DNA from: Comamonas antarctica
GTDB taxonomy: Bacteria; Pseudomonadota; Gammaproteobacteria; Burkholderiales; Burkholderiaceae_C
NCBI RefSeq assembly: GCF_013363755.1
Contig: NZ_CP054840.1
Coordinates: 2,535,501-2,599,500, forward strand
Reading direction: 5' to 3'
DNA: 64,000 nucleotides
Part shown: positions 38,401 through 45,728 of the stretch, in pieces
Position numbering within the stretch: the stretch's first letter is position 1
Layout of the letters: each line of letters starts with the position of its first letter
The notes under the pieces: model-generated
What the model was told of the DNA's origin: nothing
The model's input: the letters and a program-made list of their open reading frames with translations, nothing else
Databases searched by the model: none
Position numbers and translations under genes: made by a program

Positions 38401-41400
38401 CTGGCCCAGTGCCTGGACAGTGGCGTTGGTGTTGTCCAGCGCATAGGTCCAGTTGCCATTGGCGTCGATGGTGAAGGTGCCATAGGTCATCGCTTCGCCG
38501 GTCTGCGCCACAAAGCTGGACTGACCCGCATCGGCATCGACCACGGTGAGTTTGCCGGTGGCTGTCAGAGCCAGGTCTTCGGTGACGGCGCCGGTGGCGG
38601 CGCCCGTGATCACCGGAGCGTCGTTCGCGCCATTGATCGTGACCGTGATCAGTTGGGTATCCGTGCCGCCATTGCCATCATTGACCGTGACGGTGATGGT
38701 GTCGCTGACGCTCTGGCCGGCAATCAGTGCCTGCACTGCAGCGCTGGAGTTATCGAGGGTGTAAGTCCACTTGCCGGTGTTGTCCACCGAGAAGCTGCCG
38801 TACTGGCCCGCGCCATTGTTATTCACGCTCCAGGTGTGGCTGTCCGTCGAGTCCACATCGGACACCGCCAGCTGGCCATCGATGGTGGTGGTGCCATCTT
38901 CGGTCACCGTACCCGTGCTGGTGCCCGAGATCGTCGGCTCGTCGTTATTGCCCGTGATGGTGATCGTGACGCTGGTCTTGGTGCCATCGGCCGTGAACAC
39001 CTCACGCACTTCGGTCAGCGTCTTGCCCTGGCCCAGCGCCTGGACGGTGGCGTTGGCATTGTCCAGCGCATAGGTCCAGTTGCCATTGGCATTGATGGTG
39101 AAGGTGCCATAGGTCATGGCTTCGCCGGTCTGCGCAACAAAGCTGGACTGGCCGGCATCGGCATCGACCACGGTTAGTTTGCCGGTGGCTGTCAGAGACA
39201 GGTCTTCGGTGACCGCGCCGGTGGCGGCGCCGGTGATTGAGGGCGCGTCATCGGCGCCATTGATGGTGATGGTGATGGTCGTGCTGGCCGAGCCGTCGAG
39301 GCTGGTGACGGTATAGGTCTCAACGACCGAATCGCCAGTCTTGAGATATTGCACCGCGCTGTTGTCGACCGAATAGCTGTAGCTGCCATCGGTGTTGAAC
39401 ACCAGCGTGCCCAATGCCGTGCCCGAGCCGGTAAACACTGCGGTCGGTTGGAAGCTGCTCTGACCCGCATCGATATCGCTGATCGACACCGCACCCGAAG
39501 TCACAAGCTTGCCGTTCACGACGGCCACATCTTCCGTGACCGAACCCACACCGGTGCCCAGGGTCGGCACATCATTCGTGCCATTGATGGTGATCACCAC
39601 ATTGGCTGTCGTGCCGTCGGCCGTGCGCACTTCACGCGTTTCGGTCAGGCTCTGGCCCGCGCCCAGGGCCTGAACAGCCGGGTTGGCGTTGTTCAGCGCG
39701 TAGGTCCAGGTGCCATCGGTGCCAATGGTGAACTGGCCATAGGTCGTCGCCACATTCTGCGCAACGAACACGGCCTGGCCCGCATCGGGATCAGTCACAT
39801 TGAGCTTGCCGCCCGCCGTCAACTGGCCGTCTTCGGTAACGGAACCCAGATCGGAGCCTGGAGTTGCCGGGACGATCACCGCGCCGTCATCGGCGCCATT
39901 GATCGTGATGGTGATGGTCGTGCTGGCCGAGCCATCGAGGCTGGTGACGGTGTAGGTCTCAACGACCGAATCACCGGTCTTGAGATATTGCACCGCGCTG
40001 TTGTCGACCGAGTAGCTATAGCTGCCATCGGTGTTGAACACCAGCGTGCCCAGTGCTGTGCCGGTGCCATTGAAAACGGCATTGGGTTGGAAGCTGCTCT
40101 GACCCGCATCGATATCGCTGATCGACACCAAGCCCGACGTGACGAGCTGACCATTGGTCACCGCCACATCTTCCGTGACAGAACCCACACCCGTGCCCAG
40201 GGTCGGCACATCATTCGTGCCATTGATGGTGATCACCACATTGGCCGCCGTGCCGTCGGCGGTGCGCACTTCACGTGTCTCGGTCAGGGTCTGGCCCGCG
40301 CCCAGCGCCTGAACAGCCGGGTTGGCGTTGTCCAGCGCATAGGTCCAGGTGCCATCGGTGCCGATGGTGAACTGGCCATAGGTCGTCGCCACATTCTGCG
40401 CAACAAACACGGCCTGGCCCGCATCGGGATCGGTCACATTGAGCTTGCCGCCCGCCGTCAGCTGGCCATCTTCGGTCACCGAACCCAGATCGGAGCCGGG
40501 CGTGGCCGGAACGATCACCGCGCCGTCATCGGCGCCATTGATCGTGATGGTGATGGTCGTGCTGGCCGAGCCGTCGAGGCTGGTAACGGTGTAGGTCTCA
40601 ACGACCGAATCACCGGTCTTGAGGTATTGCACCGCGCTGTTGTCGACCGAGTAGCTATAGCTGCCATCGGTGTTGAACACCAGCGTGCCCAGTGCTGTGC
40701 CGGTGCCGTTGAAAACGGCATTGGACTGGAAACTGCTCTGGCCGGCATCGATATCTGCAATCGATACGGAGCCCGAAGTCACGAGTTGGCCGTTCACGAC
40801 GGCCACATCTTCCGTGACCGAACCCACACCCGTGCCCAGCGTAGGCACATCATTCGTGCCATTGATGGTGATCACCACATTGGCCGTCGTGCCGTCGGCG
40901 GTGCGCACTTCACGCGTTTCGGTCAGGGTCTGGCCCGCGCCCAGGGCCTGCACAGCCGGGTTGGCGTTGTTCAGCGCGTAGGTCCAAGTGCCATCGGTGC
41001 CGATGGTGAACTGGCCATAGGTCGTCGCCACATTCTGCGCAACGAACACGGCCTGGCCCGCATCGGGATCGGTCACATTGAGCTTGCCGCCCGCCGTCAA
41101 CTGACCGTCTTCGGTGACGGAACCCAAGTCGGAGCCGGGCGTGGCCGGAACGATCACCGCGCCGTCATCGGCGCCATTGATGGTGATGGTGATGGTCGTG
41201 CGGGCCGAGCCGTCAAGGCTGGTGACGGTGTAGGTCTCAACGACCGAATCGCCAGTCTTGAGGTATTGCACCGCGCTGTTGTCGACCGAGTAGCTATAGC
41301 TGCCATCGGTGTTGAACACCAGCGTGCCCAGTGCCGTGCCCGAGCCGGTAAACACTGCGGTCGGCTGGAAGCTGTTCTGGCCCGCGTCGATATCGCTGAT

Positions 41401-44400
41401 CGACACCACGCCCGAAGTCACGAGCTGGCCGTTCACGACAGCCACATCTTCCGTGACCGAACCCACACCGGTGCCCAGGGTCGGCACATCATTCGTGCCA
41501 TTGATGGTGATCACCACATTGGCCGTCGTGCCGTCGGCGGTGCGCACTTCGCGCGTCTCGGTCAGGGTCTGGCCAGCGCCCAGTGCCTGAACAGCCGGGT
41601 TGGCGTTGTCCAGCGCATAGGTCCACGTGCCATCGGTGCCGATGGTGAACTGGCCATAGGTCGTCGCCACATTCTGCGCAACGAACACGGCCTGGCCCGC
41701 ATCGGGGTCGGTCACATTGAGCTTGCCGCCCGCCGTCAGCTGGCCGTCTTCGGTGACGGAACCCAGATCGGAACCCGGAGTTGCCGGCGCAATCACCGCG
41801 CCGTCATCGGCGCCATTGATCGTGATGGTAATGGTCGTGCTGGCCGAGCCGTCGAGGCTGGTAACGGTATAGGTCTCAACGACCGAATCGCCGGTCTTCA
41901 GGTATTGCACCGCGCTGTTGTCGACCGAGTAGCTGTACGTGCCGTCGGTATTGAACACCAGCGTGCCCAGTGCTGTGCCGGTGCCGTTGAAAACGGCATT
42001 GGGGTGGAAGCTGCTCTGACCCGCATCGATATCGCTGATCGACACCACGCCCGACGTGACGAGCTGACCATTGGTCACCGCCACATCTTCCGTGACAGAA
42101 CCCACACCGGTGCCCAGGGTCGGCACATCATTTGTGCCATTGATGGTGATCACCACATTGGCCGTCGTGCCGTCGGCGGTGCGCACTTCACGCGTTTCAG
42201 TCAGGGTCTGACCCGCGCCCAGTGCCTGCACAGCCGGGTTGGCGTTGTTCAGCGCATAGGTCCAGGTGCCATCGGTGCCGATGGTGAACTGGCCATAGGC
42301 CGTCGTCACATTCTGCGCAACGAACACCGCCTGGCCCGCATCGGGGTCGGTCACATTGAGCTTGCCGCCCGCCGTCAACTGGCCGTCTTCGGTAACGGAA
42401 CCGAGATCGGAACCCGGAGTTGCCGGCGCAATCACCGCGCCGTCATCGGCGCCATTGATGGTGATGGTGATGGTCGTGCTGGCCGAGCCATCAAGGCTGG
42501 TGACGGTGTAAGTTTCAACGACCGAATCGCCGGTCTTGAGATATTGCACCGCGCTGTTGTCGACCGAGTAGCTGTAGCTGCCATCGGTGTTGAACACCAG
42601 TGTGCCCAATGCCGTGCCCGAGCCGGTAAACACTGCGGTCGGCTGGAAGCTGCTCTGGCCCGCATCGATATCGCTGATCGACACCGAACCCGAGGTCACC
42701 AACTGACCATTGGCCACTGCCACATCTTCGGTCACCGAACCAACACCGGTGCCCAGCGTCGGCACATCATTCGTGCCATTGATGGTGATCACCACATTGG
42801 CTGTCGTGCCGTCGGCGGTGCGCACTTCGCGCGTCTCGGTCAGGGTCTGGCCAGCGCCCAGGGCCTGCACAGCCGGGTTGGCGTTGTTCAGCGCGTAGGT
42901 CCAAGTGCCATCGGTGCCAATGGTGAACTGGCCATAAGTGGTCGCCACATTCTGCGCAACGAACACGGCCTGGCCCGCATCGGGATCGGTCACATTGAGC
43001 TTGCCACCCGCCGTCAACTGGCCGTCTTCGGTAACGGAACCCAGATCGGAGCCCGGCGTGGCCGGAACGATCACCGCGCCGTCATCGGCGCCATTGATGG
43101 TGATGGTGATGGTCGTGCTGGCCGAGCCGTCGAGGCTGGTGACGGTATAGGTCTCAACGACCGAATCGCCAGTCTTGAGATATTGCACCGCGCTGTTGTC
43201 GACCGAATAGCTGTAGGTGCCATCGGTGTTGAACACCAGCGTGCCCAATGCCGTGCCCGAGCCGGTAAACACTGCGGTCGGCTGGAAGCTGTTCTGGCCC
43301 GCATCGATATCGCTGATCGACACCGCACCCGAAGTCACGAGCTGGCCGTTCACGACAGCCACATCTTCCGTGACAGAACCCACACCGGTGCCCAGGGTCG
43401 GCACATCATTCGTGCCATTGATGGTGATCACCACATTGGCCATCGTGCCGTCGGCGGTGCGCACTTCACGCGTCTCGGTCAGGGTCTGGCCCGCGCCCAG
43501 TGCCTGCACAGCCGGGTTGGCGTTGTTCAGCGCATAGGTCCAGGTGCCATCGGTGCCGATGGTGAACTGGCCATAGGTCGTCGTCACATTCTGCGCAACG
43601 AACACGGCCTGGCCCGCATCGGGGTCGGTCACATTGAGCTTGCCGCCCGCCGTCAGTTGGCCGTCTTCGGTAACGGAACCCAGATCCGAGCCTGGAGTTG
43701 CCGGAACGATCACCGCGCCGTCATCGGCGCCATTGATGGTGATGGTGATGGTCGTGCGGGCCGAGCCGTCAAGGCTGGTGACGGTGTAGGTTTCAACGAC
43801 CGAATCGCCAGTCTTGAGGTATTGCACCGCGCTGTTGTCGACCGAGTAGCTATAGCTGCCATCGGTGTTGAACACCAGCGTGCCCAATGCCGTGCCCGAG
43901 CCGGTAAACACTGCGGTCGGTTGGAAGCTGCTCTGACCCGCATCGATATCGCTGATCGACACCAAGCCCGACGTGACGAGCTGACCATTGGTCACCGCCA
44001 CATCTTCCGTGACAGAACCCACACCCGTGCCCAGGGTCGGCACATCATTCGTGCCATTGATGGTGATCACCACATTGGCCGCCGTGCCGTCGGCGGTGCG
44101 CACTTCGCGCGTCTCGGTCAGGGTCTGGCCCGCCCCCAGCGCCTGAACAGCCGGGTTGGCGTTGTCCAGCGCATAGGTCCAGGTGCCATCGGTGCCGATG
44201 GTGAACTGGCCATAGGTCGTCGCCACATTCTGCGCAACAAACACGGCCTGGCCCGCATCGGGGTCGGTCACATTGAGCTTGCCGCCCGCCGTCAGCTGGC
44301 CGTCTTCGGTAACGGAACCCAGATCGGAGCCCGGCGTGGCCGGCGTGATGACCGCGCCGTCGTCCGCACCCTCGATGATCACGGTGACGGTCTGCGTGGC

Positions 44401-45528
44401 CGTGCCGCCATGGCCGTCGTTCACGGTGACGGTGATGGTGTCGGCAAGCTGCTCGCCCGCCTTCAGGCCCTGCACATCGGGATTGCCGGCGCCTGGCACA
44501 TAGGTCCAGCGGCCCGACTGGTCGACGGTGAAATTGCCGTACTGGCCCTGGCCGCCGTTCTCCACGGTCCAGGTGTGGGTGTCGCTGGCGTCGACATCGG
44601 TCACCACCAGCTGGCCAGTGACCGGCGTGGTCTGGTCTTCCGATACCTCCAGCGAGATCTGGCCCGACAGCACGGGCGCATCGTTGGTGCCGACGATGGT
44701 GATCGTCAGGCTGCTCGACGAGCTCACGCCATTGGCATCGACCAGGGTGTAGGTGAAGCTTTCCGTGACGGTTTCGCCCTCGGCCAGCGATTGCACCGCC
44801 GTCAGGCCGTTGTCGAGTTGGTAGCTGTAGCTGCCATCGGCGTTCAGCGTGAGCTGGCCGTATTGGCCCTGGCCGTTGCCCGCCAGCACCACCTGGTGCT
44901 GGGCCTGCGAACCCGTGCCCAGCGTGTCGTTGGCCAGCACATTGCCGGTCAGCGGCTGGGCCGCATCTTCAAGGGTCGAGCCCGCATCGGCATTCGCCTG
45001 GGGGATGGCAGGAGCAGGTTCGGCCACCGGTGGTGTGGCGTCGAGCGCCACGCCTGCGCCGCTGAACTGCTGCAGCTCGGGCGTGGGGGTCGCCACGTTG
45101 TCGTAGGCAATCGCCAGCGGCACGGTGTTTTCCAGGATGCCGGCCAGGCGCACGAAGGTGCTGCCGCCTTCACTGCCGCCCGTCAGACCGGCAGCCGTGG
45201 GATCGAGGTCGGCAAACGGATCCTGGCCGGCGTTGATGGCGGCAAGGATCTGGTCGATTTCCGTGGGCACCGGCGGTGCGACCGCGGCTTCCTGCGGCTG
45301 CGGCGGGTTGACCAGATCGGCCGTGAGCAGCAGTTCCTGGTTCTCGCCGATGATCAGCGGCGGCTGGCCGTCGGCCTGCAACTGCACCGAGCCGCCAGAC
45401 GAGGTGACGATCACCGCGTCGGCCGGAATGCGCATGCCTTCGTGGATGGGAGTCAGGCTGCCATCGGTGCCCCGGATCCAGGCTTGCCCGGTGAGTTGCG
45501 TGACGAGAACGGTTTGTGCTGCGGCCAT
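29422..45528 (-). CDS. lapA: Giant Lap-type surface adhesin (5368 aa) with retention module, VCBS repeats and T1SS signal
   Basis: Residues 1-115 form a LapA-type retention module (V-L-V-T-Q-L-T-G-Q-A-W, then I-P-A-D-A-V-I-V-T-S) ending in D-P-T-A-A-G (TAAG 111-114). That is the LapG cut motif, at nearly the position known in Pseudomonas fluorescens LapA (107-110). Beyond a linker come VCBS/Ig-like modules: 387-2090 (8 units of 213 aa), 2091-3344 (6 of 209 aa), a divergent pair 3345-3561, 3562-4413 (4 of 213 aa) and further single domains. Two distinct beta-rich domains (about 4633-5130) precede one RTX-like G-T-S-G-S-D-T-L-L-G (about 5236) and a C-terminal type I secretion domain. Cysteine is essentially absent. 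It should be exported by LapEBC and anchored in LapE until LapG cuts it. Confidence 0.96.
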   Translation of the reverse strand: MAAAQTVLVTQLTGQAWIRGTDGSLTPIHEGMRIPADAVIVTSSGGSVQLQADGQPPLIIGENQELLLTADLVNPPQPQEAAVAPPVPTEIDQILAAINAGQDPFADLDPTAAGLTGGSEGGSTFVRLAGILENTVPLAIAYDNVATPTPELQQFSGAGVALDATPPVAEPAPAIPQANADAGSTLEDAAQPLTGNVLANDTLGTGSQAQHQVVLAGNGQGQYGQLTLNADGSYSYQLDNGLTAVQSLAEGETVTESFTYTLVDANGVSSSSSLTITIVGTNDAPVLSGQISLEVSEDQTTPVTGQLVVTDVDASDTHTWTVENGGQGQYGNFTVDQSGRWTYVPGAGNPDVQGLKAGEQLADTITVTVNDGHGGTATQTVTVIIEGADDGAVITPATPGSDLGSVTEDGQLTAGGKLNVTDPDAGQAVFVAQNVATTYGQFTIGTDGTWTYALDNANPAVQALGAGQTLTETREVRTADGTAANVVITINGTNDVPTLGTGVGSVTEDVAVTNGQLVTSGLVSISDIDAGQSSFQPTAVFTGSGTALGTLVFNTDGSYSYSVDNSAVQYLKTGDSVVETYTVTSLDGSARTTITITINGADDGAVIVPATPGSDLGSVTEDGQLTAGGKLNVTDPDAGQAVFVAQNVTTTYGQFTIGTDGTWTYALNNANPAVQALGAGQTLTETREVRTADGTMANVVITINGTNDVPTLGTGVGSVTEDVAVVNGQLVTSGAVSISDIDAGQNSFQPTAVFTGSGTALGTLVFNTDGTYSYSVDNSAVQYLKTGDSVVETYTVTSLDGSASTTITITINGADDGAVIVPATPGSDLGSVTEDGQLTAGGKLNVTDPDAGQAVFVAQNVATTYGQFTIGTDGTWTYALNNANPAVQALGAGQTLTETREVRTADGTTANVVITINGTNDVPTLGTGVGSVTEDVAVANGQLVTSGSVSISDIDAGQSSFQPTAVFTGSGTALGTLVFNTDGSYSYSVDNSAVQYLKTGDSVVETYTVTSLDGSASTTITITINGADDGAVIAPATPGSDLGSVTEDGQLTAGGKLNVTDPDAGQAVFVAQNVTTAYGQFTIGTDGTWTYALNNANPAVQALGAGQTLTETREVRTADGTTANVVITINGTNDVPTLGTGVGSVTEDVAVTNGQLVTSGVVSISDIDAGQSSFHPNAVFNGTGTALGTLVFNTDGTYSYSVDNSAVQYLKTGDSVVETYTVTSLDGSASTTITITINGADDGAVIAPATPGSDLGSVTEDGQLTAGGKLNVTDPDAGQAVFVAQNVATTYGQFTIGTDGTWTYALDNANPAVQALGAGQTLTETREVRTADGTTANVVITINGTNDVPTLGTGVGSVTEDVAVVNGQLVTSGVVSISDIDAGQNSFQPTAVFTGSGTALGTLVFNTDGSYSYSVDNSAVQYLKTGDSVVETYTVTSLDGSARTTITITINGADDGAVIVPATPGSDLGSVTEDGQLTAGGKLNVTDPDAGQAVFVAQNVATTYGQFTIGTDGTWTYALNNANPAVQALGAGQTLTETREVRTADGTTANVVITINGTNDVPTLGTGVGSVTEDVAVVNGQLVTSGSVSIADIDAGQSSFQSNAVFNGTGTALGTLVFNTDGSYSYSVDNSAVQYLKTGDSVVETYTVTSLDGSASTTITITINGADDGAVIVPATPGSDLGSVTEDGQLTAGGKLNVTDPDAGQAVFVAQNVATTYGQFTIGTDGTWTYALDNANPAVQALGAGQTLTETREVRTADGTAANVVITINGTNDVPTLGTGVGSVTEDVAVTNGQLVTSGLVSISDIDAGQSSFQPNAVFNGTGTALGTLVFNTDGSYSYSVDNSAVQYLKTGDSVVETYTVTSLDGSASTTITITINGADDGAVIVPATPGSDLGSVTEDGQLTAGGKLNVTDPDAGQAVFVAQNVATTYGQFTIGTDGTWTYALNNANPAVQALGAGQSLTETREVRTADGTTANVVITINGTNDVPTLGTGVGSVTEDVAVVNGKLVTSGAVSISDIDAGQSSFQPTAVFTGSGTALGTLVFNTDGSYSYSVDNSAVQYLKTGDSVVETYTVTSLDGSASTTITITINGADDAPSITGAATGAVTEDLSLTATGKLTVVDADAGQSSFVAQTGEAMTYGTFTINANGNWTYALDNANATVQALGQGKTLTEVREVFTADGTKTSVTITITGNNDEPTISGTSTGTVTEDGTTTIDGQLAVSDVDSTDSHTWSVNNNGAGQYGSFSVDNTGKWTYTLDNSSAAVQALIAGQSVSDTITVTVNDGNGGTDTQLITVTINGANDAPVITGAATGAVTEDLALTATGKLTVVDADAGQSSFVAQTGEAMTYGTFTIDANGNWTYALDNTNATVQALGQGKTLTEVREVFTADGTKTSVTITITGNNDEPTISGTSTGAVTEDGTTTIDGQLAVADVDSTDTHTWSVNNNGAGQYGSFTVDNTGKWTYTLDNSSAAVQALTAGQSVSDTITVTVDDGNGGTDTQQITVTINGANDAPVITGAATGAVTEDLALTATGKLTVVDADAGQSSFVAQTGEAMTYGTFTIDANGNWTYALDNANATVQALGQGKTLTEVREVFTADGTKTSVTITITGNNDEPTISGTSTGTVTEDGTTTIDGQLAVSDVDSTDSHTWSVNNNGAGQYGSFSVDNTGKWTYTLDNSSAAVQALIAGQSVSDTITVTVNDGNGGTDTQLITVTINGANDAPVITGAATGAVTEDLALTATGKLTVVDADAGQSSFVAQTGEAMTYGTFTIDANGNWTYALDNTNATVQALGQGKTLTEVREVFTADGTKTSVTITITGNNDEPTISGVSTGAVTEDSTTTIDGQLAVSDVDSTDSHTWSVNNNGAGQYGSFTVDNTGKWTYTLDNSSAAVQALIAGQSVSDTITVTVDDGNGGTDTQQITVTINGANDAPVITGAATGAVTEDLALTATGKLTVVDADAGQSSFVAQTDAPMTYGTFTIDANGNWTYALDNANATVQALGQGKTLTEVREVFTADGTKTSVTITITGNNDEPTISGTSTGTVTEDGTTTIDGQLAVSDVDSTDSHTWSVNNNGAGQYGSFTVDNTGKWTYTLDNSSAAVQALTAGQSVSDTITVTVDDGNGGTDTQQITVTINGANDAPVITGAATGTVTEDLSLTTTGKLTVVDADAGQSSFVAQTGVATTYGTFTIDANGNWTYALNNTNADVQALGKGETMSEVVQVTTADGSKTSVTITIQGNNDAPTISGVSTGTVTEDGVTRIDGQLTVSDVDTNDTHTWSVNNNGAGQYGSFTVDGTGKWTYALDNDSAAVQALVANQQVSDTITVTVNDGNGGTKTQQITVTINGANDGAVVTGNNTATLKEDVTTDASGKLNVTDADANQSYFVEQRDVAVQYGKFTITNDGNWNYRLNNNDPVIQQLREGQTLTETVTVRTADGTLAQVNVTITGTNDLPQLSQADRTITENPNAAGGVLTAIGALTITDADAGEARFQTGAVLTRVDGPVANANTALGTLTFNADGSYSYSVDNSKVAYLKSGESVVETYTVTSFDQTRTSTIVIRIQGQDSGAVVTPATPGSDKGSVTEDGTLTTGGKLDVVDPDAGQAVFVAQNVTTTYGQFTIGSNGTWTYTLNNANPAVQALGAGQTLTETREVSTADGTKANVVITINGTNDVPTLGTGVSAVTEDVNVVGGKLLASGSVSISDVDAGQSSFKAGAVYGGSGTALGTLVFNTNGTYSYSVDNSKVQYLKTGESVVETYTVTSSDGSATTTIKITINGADDGAIISPATPGSDKGSVTEDGTLTTGGKLDVVDPDAGQAVFVAQNVTTTYGQFTIGSNGTWTYTLNNANPAVQALGAGQTLTETREVSTADGTKANVVITINGTNDVPTLGTGVSAVTEDVNVVGGKLLASGSVSISDVDAGQSSFKAGAVYGGSGTALGTLVFNTNGTYSYSVDNSKVQYLKTGESVVETYTVTSSDGSATTTIKITINGADDGAIISPATPGSDKGSVTEDGTLTTGGKLDVVDPDAGQAVFVAQNVTTTYGQFTIGSNGTWTYTLNNANPAVQALGAGQTLTETREVSTADGTKANVVITINGTNDVPTLGTGVSAVTEDVNVVGGKLLASGSVSISDVDAGQSSFKAGAVYGGSGTALGTLVFNTNGTYSYSVDNSKVQYLKTGESVVETYTVTSSDGSATTTIKITINGADDGAIISPATPGSDKGSVTEDGTLTTGGKLDVVDPDAGQAVFVAQNVTTTYGQFTIGSNGTWTYTLNNANPAVQALGAGQTLTETREVSTADGTKANVVITINGTNDVPTLGTGVAAVTEDVGVVGGRLVTSGSVSIADTDTGESSFKAGAVYNGTGTALGTLVFNTDGTYSYSVDNSKVQYLQAGEKLVETYTVTSKDGTASTTIAITITGANDIPTLSGTVTGAVKEDVTTTVSGQLSVTDVDLKDTHTWSVNNSGKGQYGSFTVDATGKWTYVLDNASAKVQALTEGQKVSDTITVTVNDGKGGTAEKTITVEITGTNEAPVAQAVTGTAPEDNTVAIALRGSDADGTVVSFQLTSLAANGTLYKDAAGTQVLTTKDVITATSNGATIYFKPTQDWSGTTSFNYSAKDNLGQVSTSTATGTITVTPVADTPTVSLSVGAGSNPVTTVINTATVSTTNTGHTVTANNADGSKGTVSIVTGTDHDGFGVSGNVSSNTGAASTELAGNGTVSESLTVAFKVPVTKITVQFAWLASGEQARYKMYDEAGNLIKTAVVQGKTDTVEEQFSLTAPVGTTIGKIVFDAPRNGDDYLVHKVTYTTATTYPLTITADPRDIDFSETISKVVVEVPVGVTLSAGTQIDATHWSVPLTSSGSYSVSVDATTKAVTITGLNMTVPENVTVGDIKVVATASDGASTADATYVYHGVPVANDDTATAALTSRTVTTAAKQDTLAAFSNNETTAWRFTSATTVDKDRVELSSTAVLKTDLGKWLSTSLQGTTLDAQTSGNALILRDNNDSSSGDAQLVTPVYSPTVDGTTLQFRVTGFSNFSSYFDIANWQLYKSADGGTTWSSQPVQRGDITSSGTIITGALEANASYRIVFTVEDNIGWGTGSAAIGLDDFQANVPATSSIEWSTTAINGSVTANDTLGTLGETSTVSVKVGSTWVDASAGGTTVTGSYGTLVLKSDGSYTYTPTASAAGAGKVDHFEYKLTQADGDTANANLDITLSATGPGAPVATLSARMVDTTSTHEVHGTSGSDTLLGTAEDDLFVWHQGDAGTAAKPVTDVVKNFGASGNDSLDLSDLLQGEESSTDLSKFLHLETKTEADGKTIDTVIKVSSAGALDADGNGFNQQILLEGVNLTTAGHDQNSMIKDLIDQGKLKIDHS
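32290..34845 (-). repeat. Adhesin repeat array C: 4 x 639 bp
   Basis: Four tandem units of exactly 639 bp (213 aa, two VCBS modules each) occupy residues 3562-4413. They are marked by P-A-T-P-G-S-D-K-G-S-V-T-E-D-G-T-L-T. The units are almost identical in DNA; the last diverges near its end (A-D-T-D-T-G-E). They are related to array A but form their own subgroup (S-D-K-G instead of S-D-L-G). Confidence 0.95.
35497..39258 (-). repeat. Adhesin repeat array B: 6 x 627 bp
   Basis: Six tandem units of exactly 627 bp (209 aa) cover residues 2091-3344. Each has one module of the type T-G-A-A-T-G-A-V-T-E-D-L and one of the type T-W-S-V-N-N-N-G-A-G-Q-Y-G-S-F. The first five are close to identical; the sixth is more diverged (V-T-R-I-D-G, S-D-V-D-T-N-D-T). 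Confidence 0.95.
39259..44370 (-). repeat. Adhesin repeat array A: 8 x 639 bp
   Basis: Eight tandem units of exactly 639 bp (213 aa) cover residues 387-2090. Each starts G-A-D-D-G-A-V-I and contains P-A-T-P-G-S-D-L-G-S-V-T-E-D-G-Q-L-T and later N-G-T-N-D-V-P-T-L-G-T-G-V-G-S. Variation is confined to a few switching positions (F-T-G-S-G or F-N-G-T-G; N-V-A-T-T-Y or N-V-T-T-T-Y; S-A-S-T or S-A-R-T) that are shuffled between units. Confidence 0.95.
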
Positions 45529-45623
45529 GGTGCTCTGAAACTCCAGTCAGGGGGAGAGGAAGCGCCAGACGGTCTTCCTCCAATAATTGCAACAGATAGT
45601 AGGGATTGGTTGGGAGCTGGGCT

Positions 45624-45641
45624 ATTGGCGCCAAAGCCAAT
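45624..45641. promoter_or_regulatory. Palindrome in the adhesin promoter region
   Basis: ATTGGCGCCAAAGCCAAT has perfect 6-bp arms ATTGGC / GCCAAT with a 6-bp centre, located about 96 bp before the adhesin start. It lies between the upstream terminator and the start codon, where the adhesin promoter must be, and so is a candidate operator. The regulator is unknown; the LuxR-type gene next door is one candidate. Confidence 0.45.
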
Positions 45642-45668
45642 ACGCCCAGGTTTTCGGCGTGCGGAAAT

Positions 45669-45705
45669 AAAAAAACCCCGGTCCTGCAGCGGCGGGACCT
45701 GGGTT
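45669..45705 (-). terminator. Rho-independent terminator separating the lapEBC-regulator unit from the adhesin
   Basis: On the minus strand AACCCAGGTCC and GGACCGGGGTT pair around a 10-base loop and are followed by a run of seven T. It lies 24 bp after the LuxR-type gene stop. The adhesin gene downstream therefore needs its own promoter (45541-45668). Confidence 0.88.
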
Positions 45706-45728
45706 CGGTAGATACAAGCGAGGCGCGC

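Noticed and set aside
29422..45528. The tandem repeats as a CRISPR array or satellite
   Set aside because: The 627-639 bp periods are in frame and encode VCBS modules of one continuous protein.
39349..45711. 2120-codon plus-strand ORF opposite the adhesin repeats, and similar ones at 35275-39177 and 30736-34320
   Set aside because: They are antisense to the adhesin and owe their length to the repeat units lacking stops in that frame. The products are low-complexity His/Arg-rich text with no domain, and the minus-strand product is a clear adhesin.
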